NCBI RefSeq assembly: GCF_014648395.1
Contig: NZ_BMRA01000010.1
Coordinates: 62,001 to 126,000 of the forward strand
Origin: Micromonospora fulviviridis
GTDB taxonomy: Bacteria; Actinomycetota; Actinomycetes; Mycobacteriales; Micromonosporaceae
Direction: 5' to 3'
Length of the DNA stretch: 64,000 nt
The notes under the pieces were generated by a model. The model ran no database searches, was not told where the DNA came from, and saw only the letters and a program-made list of their open reading frames with translations. A program made the translations under genes and the position numbers. Shown one piece after another: positions 60,378 through 64,000 of the stretch (the stretch's first letter is position 1; each line of letters opens with the position of its first letter).

Positions 60378-60524
60378 GTGCTCGTTAGCCTGACCGACGT
60401 GATCGGATTCAACTGGGCCGTGCTGTCAGCGGTGCGCGACGCGAGGCCGGACGCGGTTCCGGAGATGGTTCGGCACGCCCTGCGGGTCCTCGAGGACCTG
60501 CTGGAAGAGGTTGACCACGCCTGA
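60378..60524 (+). CDS. Possible 48-residue protein
   Basis: A short frame (VLVSLTDVIGFNWAVLSAVRDARPDAVPEMVRHALRVLEDLLEEVDHA) has good codon bias and an amphipathic helical pattern. No SD is obvious before GTG 60378. It could be a small gene or the end of a lost one. The rest of 60,241-60,536 shows nothing. Confidence 0.35.
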   Translation: MLVSLTDVIGFNWAVLSAVRDARPDAVPEMVRHALRVLEDLLEEVDHA

Positions 60525-60536
60525 ACCTTCACACTC

Positions 60537-60899
60537 GTGGACGGCCCGCTGACCGACGACGACGTCGTCACCTCGGTGAACGCGCTGCTACCGCGGCAGT
60601 GCCGGGTCTCGGGGCTGGAGTCGGTGAGTTCCTGGTCCGCCCTGGTTCGCGAGGCGCTGCCGGGGTTGTTCGTTCCGACTCGGCAGCCGCGCGCCTGGGC
60701 CGAGCAGTCGCCGGCGCGGGACCTGGCCGAAGCGCTCACGGAATGGGCTGTGGCCCTGATGGGGCGGCTCTGGGCCGACTCCGCCGAGTCCTGGGCGCTT
60801 ACCGTGGACACCGAGGACTGGTACGAGGCGGCCTACGTCGATCTCGTCGTCCGTGAGGGCGACCGCATCTGGCTGCTGCACCTTGGCGTCAGTGACTGA
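60537..60899 (+). CDS. Hypothetical soluble protein
   Basis: This 120-residue acidic protein has no signal or membrane segment. Its Trp-rich C-terminal half (WAVALMGRLWADSAESWALTVDTEDWYEAAYVDLVVREGDRIWLLHLG) is a helix followed by a strand pair, but I do not recognise the family. GTG 60537 is the first good start and no SD is clear. It ends just before a 32-bp palindrome terminator. Confidence 0.6.
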   Translation: MDGPLTDDDVVTSVNALLPRQCRVSGLESVSSWSALVREALPGLFVPTRQPRAWAEQSPARDLAEALTEWAVALMGRLWADSAESWALTVDTEDWYEAAYVDLVVREGDRIWLLHLGVSD

Positions 60900-61029
60900 C
60901 CCTGTGTCGGCGGCAAGCCTTGGCGCCCAAGGGGGTTCTCGTCACGCCGCGTTCCGCCGTCGGGTCACAGACCTTGCCGGGCAGGTGTTCGTGAGCCCGC
61001 ACCAGCTACCCGGCCGTGCGGATGACCGA

Positions 61030-61061
61030 GGCCGGCTGGGCGTGATCACGCCCAGCCGGCC
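61030..61061. terminator. Perfect 32-bp palindrome, bidirectional terminator
   Basis: The arms GGCCGGCTGGGCGTGA and TCACGCCCAGCCGGCC form a perfect 16-bp palindrome with no spacer; a GATC tetraloop leaves a 14-bp stem. It lies between convergent genes. Confidence 0.8.
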
Positions 61062-61132
61062 CCAGTCCCACCGATTCGGCCTGACCCATGTCACCTGCCG
61101 GTCCGAGTCGGAGTCGACCGCCGGCGGGCCGT

Positions 61133-61630
61133 TCAGCGCCAGGACGGCCGGTAGTCGTAGTGGGGCAGAAGCCGCGCGCTGAGTAGCGCCGCCCCGAGCA
61201 CGATCGACACGGCCGGCAGCACCGTGTGGACGGGATAGCCGGGGCTGGCGCCGGCCAGCCCGATGAACGCGGCGCAGACGGCCGCCGGTGCGTGCGGCGC
61301 CCCCAGCAGCAGCATGGCCACCACCGAGGACACCGCCGCCGCGGTCGCGGTCCACACCGAAGGGCCCACCGCGGCGGTGATCGCCACCGCGATCGGGGCG
61401 CAGGAGGCATAGCTGAGCAGCACTGCGGCGGGTCGGGCAAGCGGCGCGCGGGGCGCCATGGCCAGGACCGCCGCCGACGCGACGAAGGGCAACGCGAATA
61501 CGTCCAGACCGGTCAGCTGTTCGGTGATGGCGAGCAGGGCCGCCGCGCCGAGCAGCATGCTGCCCGCGCTCAGCGCGACGACCCAGGCCTCCCGCCGGCC
61601 GGTTCGTGACCGCAGGGTGGCGGAGGACAC
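61133..61630 (-). CDS. HPP-family membrane protein
   Basis: This 165-residue protein has four to five membrane helices with the HPP-family core, including FALPFVASAAVLAMAPRAPLARPAAVL (the position of the HPP motif, partly altered) and PHAPAAVCAAFIGLAG with the conserved Pro-His-Pro-like turn (here PHAP). HPP proteins are implicated in nitrite transport and are otherwise poorly known. It begins 4 bp after the upstream hydrolase and shares its TetR-controlled promoter. Confidence 0.78.
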   Translation of the reverse strand: MSSATLRSRTGRREAWVVALSAGSMLLGAAALLAITEQLTGLDVFALPFVASAAVLAMAPRAPLARPAAVLLSYASCAPIAVAITAAVGPSVWTATAAAVSSVVAMLLLGAPHAPAAVCAAFIGLAGASPGYPVHTVLPAVSIVLGAALLSARLLPHYDYRPSWR

Positions 61631-61634
61631 GGCT

Positions 61635-62504
61635 CTACCGCGTCCGCCGCAGGAAGGCGCGGATCAGGTCTGCGATCTCGTCGCCGTGGGTCTCCAGCGC
61701 GAAGTGGCCGGTGTCCAGCAGGTGGATCTCCGCGCCGGGCAGATCCCGGGCGTACGCCTCGGCGCCGGCGGAGCCGAAGATCTCGTCGTGCCGGCCCCAG
61801 GTGACGAGCGTGGGCGGCTGGTGCTGACGGAAGTACCGCTGGAAGTCGGGGTAGACGTCCAGGTTGAACTGGTAGTCCCAGAAGAGCTGCAGCTGCACCT
61901 CCCGGTTGCCGGGCCGGTCCAGGCCGGCCTGGTCGAGCAGCCACGTCTCCGGGCCGATCCGGTCGAGGCGGTCAGCGGGCACGCCGTGGGTGTACTGCCA
62001 GCGGGTCGCTTCGGCCTCCAGCAGTCGCCGGACCGCGGGCTCGTGGGCCTGGCGGTCCTTGGCGTGCTCGAACAGGACTTCCCAGAACGGCGTGAAGCCC
62101 TCGGTGTAGGCGTTCCCGCTCTGGCTGATCAGCCCGGTGACCCGCTGGGGGTGGCGGCTGGCGATCCGCAGGCCGATCGGCGCCCCGTAGTCGTGCAGGT
62201 ACAGGGCGAACCGGTCGATGCCGAGCGTGTCCAGCAGACCGAGCGTGATCTCGGTGAGCCGCTCGAAGCTGTAGTCGAACCCGTCCACTGGCGGTGCCGA
62301 AGACTGCCCGAAGCCGACGTGGTCAGGGGCGACGAGGTGGAACTCGTCGGCCAGTGCGGGGATCAGGTTGCGGAACATGTGTGAGCTGGTGGGAAAGCCG
62401 TGCAGCAGCACCAACGTCGGCCGGCTCGGATCTCCGGCCTCGCGGTAGAAGACCTGCTGGCCGGCGACGGTGACCAGGTGATGACGGGTGGCGAAAGGGG
62501 ACAT
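61635..62504 (-). CDS. Alpha/beta hydrolase, haloalkane-dehalogenase/epoxide-hydrolase-like
   Basis: The 289-residue hydrolase has HGFPTSS as oxyanion segment, Asp105 in LHDYGAPIG as nucleophile and a C-terminal His in LDTGHFALETH. An Asp nucleophile in place of Ser is the mark of haloalkane dehalogenases and epoxide hydrolases. ATG 62504 has a GAGGAG SD. Two palindromic operators lie in the promoter, and the divergent TetR gene encodes the likely repressor. Confidence 0.9.
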   Translation of the reverse strand: MSPFATRHHLVTVAGQQVFYREAGDPSRPTLVLLHGFPTSSHMFRNLIPALADEFHLVAPDHVGFGQSSAPPVDGFDYSFERLTEITLGLLDTLGIDRFALYLHDYGAPIGLRIASRHPQRVTGLISQSGNAYTEGFTPFWEVLFEHAKDRQAHEPAVRRLLEAEATRWQYTHGVPADRLDRIGPETWLLDQAGLDRPGNREVQLQLFWDYQFNLDVYPDFQRYFRQHQPPTLVTWGRHDEIFGSAGAEAYARDLPGAEIHLLDTGHFALETHGDEIADLIRAFLRRTR

Positions 62505-62523
62505 GCCGACTCCTCGACAACCT

Positions 62524-62541
62524 GGAGAACGATCGTTCTCC
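62524..62541. promoter_or_regulatory. TetR operator 1, perfect 18-bp palindrome
   Basis: GGAGAACGATCGTTCTCC is a perfect palindrome between the divergent hydrolase and TetR genes. Confidence 0.85.
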
Positions 62542-62558
62542 GACTGGTTGCTACCGTA

Positions 62559-62576
62559 GGAGAACGACGGTTCTCT
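62559..62576. promoter_or_regulatory. TetR operator 2, imperfect copy
   Basis: GGAGAACGACGGTTCTCT matches operator 1 at 15 of 18 positions, with its centre 35 bp away. Confidence 0.75.
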
Positions 62577-62593
62577 GCGCAAGGGACTTTGAC

Positions 62594-63154
62594 ATGGACC
62601 ACACGACGGCCGAGGCCCGTCTGCTCGACGCGGCCGACACGCTCTTCTACGACCGAGGCATCCAGGCGGTCGGCATGGACGCCATCAGGGCCGCCTCCGG
62701 CGTCTCGCTCAAGCGCACCTACCAGCTCTTCCCGTCGAAGGAGCACCTGGTCGAGGCGGTGCTACGGCGGCGCGACCTGGCCATCCGCGCGGAGCTGGAG
62801 GCGTACACGTCGGCGCGGACCAACCCCACCGAGCGGATCCTGGCGGTATTCGATTACCTCTACGAGTGGTTCGGCCAGCCCGACTACCGAGGGTGCGCCT
62901 TCATCAACTCGTTCGCCGAACTCGGCGCCGCGTCGGAGAACGTCGTCGAGATCGTCCGTACCCACAAGCGGGCCTTCGCCGACCACATCGCCGCCCTGGT
63001 CGCGGACGCGGACCAGCCTCCGGCGCGCGCCGGGCAGCTGCTCATCCTGGCGAACGGGGCGATGGTCACCGCGGCAATCGCCGGCAGCCCGGAGCCGGCC
63101 CGCGAAGCCCGCGCAGCCGCGCGGCGCCTGCTCGACGCGGACGTCCCGGACTGA
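62594..63154 (+). CDS. TetR-family transcriptional regulator
   Basis: This 186-residue TetR regulator has an HTH (residues about 8-55: LLDAADTLFYDRGIQAVGMDAIRAASGVSLKRTYQLFPSKEHLV) and a ligand domain with PDYRGCAFINSFAELG, typical of the subgroup that represses adjacent hydrolases and reductases. It is divergent from the dehalogenase-like gene and should bind both 18-bp palindromes. Confidence 0.93.
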   Translation: MDHTTAEARLLDAADTLFYDRGIQAVGMDAIRAASGVSLKRTYQLFPSKEHLVEAVLRRRDLAIRAELEAYTSARTNPTERILAVFDYLYEWFGQPDYRGCAFINSFAELGAASENVVEIVRTHKRAFADHIAALVADADQPPARAGQLLILANGAMVTAAIAGSPEPAREARAAARRLLDADVPD

Positions 63155-63418
63155 CCGTCCCGCCGAACGAAACGGCGCCGCCGTCGATGTGGTCCATCAA
63201 CGAAAGCGGGTTGCCGGTAGCCGCCGCTGGACGCGTTGGCCGCGGTGGGAGCGGGAGATCGTCCACGACGAGCAGACCGCTGGCGCGGCAAGGGCTTCAC
63301 CCGGGAACCAAGGCCGGCCCGGCGGCGATCCGTGGCTACGACGAGAAGGTCGCCGGCGGGACCACGGCCACGGTGAAGGTGGTGCGGCCGGGCCTGCTGG
63401 TGACGGGGTCCGTGCCGG
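63155..63418. other. 264-bp stretch with weak coding-like remnant
   Basis: No gene is evident. A plus-strand frame near 63,290-63,420 (AIRGYDEKVAGGTTATVKVVRPGLLVTG) has coding-like composition but neither start nor recognisable family. Confidence 0.3.
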
Positions 63419-63760
63419 TCAGGGTGCGAGCTCGTCGACCACGCTGGTGCCGCCGCCCGGACGCGACTCCCACTCCCACCTCTCGTCGAGGCGTAGCCGC
63501 CCGTGCGGCATGACGTGGATGGTCGACACGCAGTGGCCGGTGGAGGTCTCGCCGCTGTCGTTGAGTTGGACGTACCGGATGTCGAGTGTGTCGCCGGTGC
63601 GGGTGCCGACGAGGAAGCCGCGACGTATGCCGCCGCCGTGGTAGGTCGCGTGGACCTCACCGTCTCGTTCCTGGTACTCGAAGACCGTGTCGGCGCCGAT
63701 CTCGCCGCCGACGTTCGCGACGGCGGCGAACCGGCGGCCGTGCAGGGAGGGTGCGGTCAT
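63419..63760 (-). CDS. Conserved hypothetical protein, lipocalin-like beta-barrel
   Basis: The 113-residue soluble protein is beta-rich: GRRFAAVANVGGEIGADTVFEYQE, DGEVHATYHGGGIRRGFLVGTRTGD, then ERWEWESRPGGGTSVVDEL. Homologues in Streptomyces have been labelled N-acetylglutamate synthase, which the size and lack of an acetyltransferase motif do not support. A small ligand-binding barrel is more likely. It starts 13 bp after the upstream partial gene, probably in the same operon. Confidence 0.8.
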   Translation of the reverse strand: MTAPSLHGRRFAAVANVGGEIGADTVFEYQERDGEVHATYHGGGIRRGFLVGTRTGDTLDIRYVQLNDSGETSTGHCVSTIHVMPHGRLRLDERWEWESRPGGGTSVVDELAP

Positions 63761-63773
63761 GTCGTTCGTCCTG

Positions 63774-63998
63774 TCAGTCCGTGGTCGTGGAGGCCGTGCC
63801 GTCGCTGCCGCGACGCGGGGTGTGTGAGCGCGCGGTACGGAGGAGGGCGAGCGCCGCCTCTTTGGCGACGCGGGCGGCGTCGGCGTCGCCGTGATGGTCG
63901 GCGAGGATCGTGGCGCCGGTCCGGAGCGCCAGCATCTGCTTGGCCGTGCTGACGGGGTCGGTCACGGCGGCGCGACGCGCGATGTCGATCAGGACGTC
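63774..63998 (-). CDS. Probable TetR-type regulator, C-terminal part (runs off right edge)
   Basis: The last 74 residues are visible: DVLIDIARRAAVTDPVSTAKQMLALRTGATILADHHGDADAARVAKEAALALLRTARS and a Thr/Ser-rich tail. The helical pattern ending in a long Ala-rich helix resembles a TetR C-terminal ligand domain, but no HTH is in view, so the family is a guess. A GTG at 63965 could give a 63-residue product, but the open frame continues to the edge. It precedes the lipocalin-like gene on the same strand. Confidence 0.5.
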   Translation of the reverse strand, partial: DVLIDIARRAAVTDPVSTAKQMLALRTGATILADHHGDADAARVAKEAALALLRTARSHTPRRGSDGTASTTTD

Positions 63999-64000
63999 GA

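Noticed and set aside
63419..63760. N-acetylglutamate synthase
   Set aside because: The historical label on homologues is not supported: 113 residues, beta-rich, no acetyl-CoA-binding motif.

Overview
The window comes from a high-GC Gram-positive actinomycete. The GC-rich third codon positions, GTG/TTG starts, ATGA/GTGA-coupled operons, HisKA_3/NarL two-component pairs and many TetR, DUF2267, DUF305, DUF6153, DUF6220 and TMEM175 genes all fit. Gene wording in the right-hand 53 kb reminds me most of Micromonosporaceae, but that is recollection, not a search. No rRNA, tRNA, CRISPR array, phage structural gene or plasmid replication gene was found.

Region 1 (1-11,020) is an alpha-galactoside utilisation locus. 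It holds the end of one sugar ABC permease and a complete second permease, a GH36 alpha-galactosidase, an aldose 1-epimerase, a convergent AraC regulator, a 1,056-residue DUF5107/TPR protein and a secreted GH97 enzyme with tandem CBM-like modules. It ends in a 12-bp-stem terminator and abuts a broken IS5-type element.

Region 2 (11,070-26,800) is a degraded, rearranged accessory zone. It holds the IS5 fragment, two diverged 610-bp direct repeats bracketing about 5 kb of small cargo genes, a possible transposase-derived fusion, a frameshifted oxidoreductase and a truncated SDR. Intact genes include a class III aminotransferase with a divergent TetR gene, an SDR with a Cys4 module, a seven-bladed secreted propeller and a tyrosine recombinase that has lost its N-terminal domain.

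Region 3 (26,900-35,550) carries general metabolism and stress genes: a Q/T-repeat protein, membrane proteins, a SRPBCC-ADH pair, a TMEM175 channel, DUF2267, an aldo/keto reductase and a PfpI/DJ-1 protein. Several strong hairpin terminators separate them.

Region 4 (35,550-49,600) has two sensor-regulator systems, each facing an envelope operon. One faces a lipoprotein / membrane-fusion protein / MacB-like ABC exporter. The other faces DUF6220 / multicopper oxidase / small protein / MMPL transporter, and two identical-arm palindromes sit in the shared intergenic region. The oxidase appears to have five membrane helices followed by an internal twin-arginine motif.

Region 5 (49,650-58,750) looks like a copper-handling neighbourhood with pseudogene debris: DUF6153, DUF305, BlaI/MecI plus M56 peptidase, a CopZ-like chaperone, an MFS transporter behind a CsoR-like site, and a CopC-CopD fusion. 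Two matching 20-bp inverted repeats lie before DUF6153-DUF305 and before CopC-CopD and suggest one shared repressor, possibly the BlaI-type protein encoded between them.

Region 6 (58,140-64,000) has two TetR-controlled units: an MFS pump, and an alpha/beta-hydrolase plus HPP pair with twin operators. It ends in a partial gene running off the right edge.
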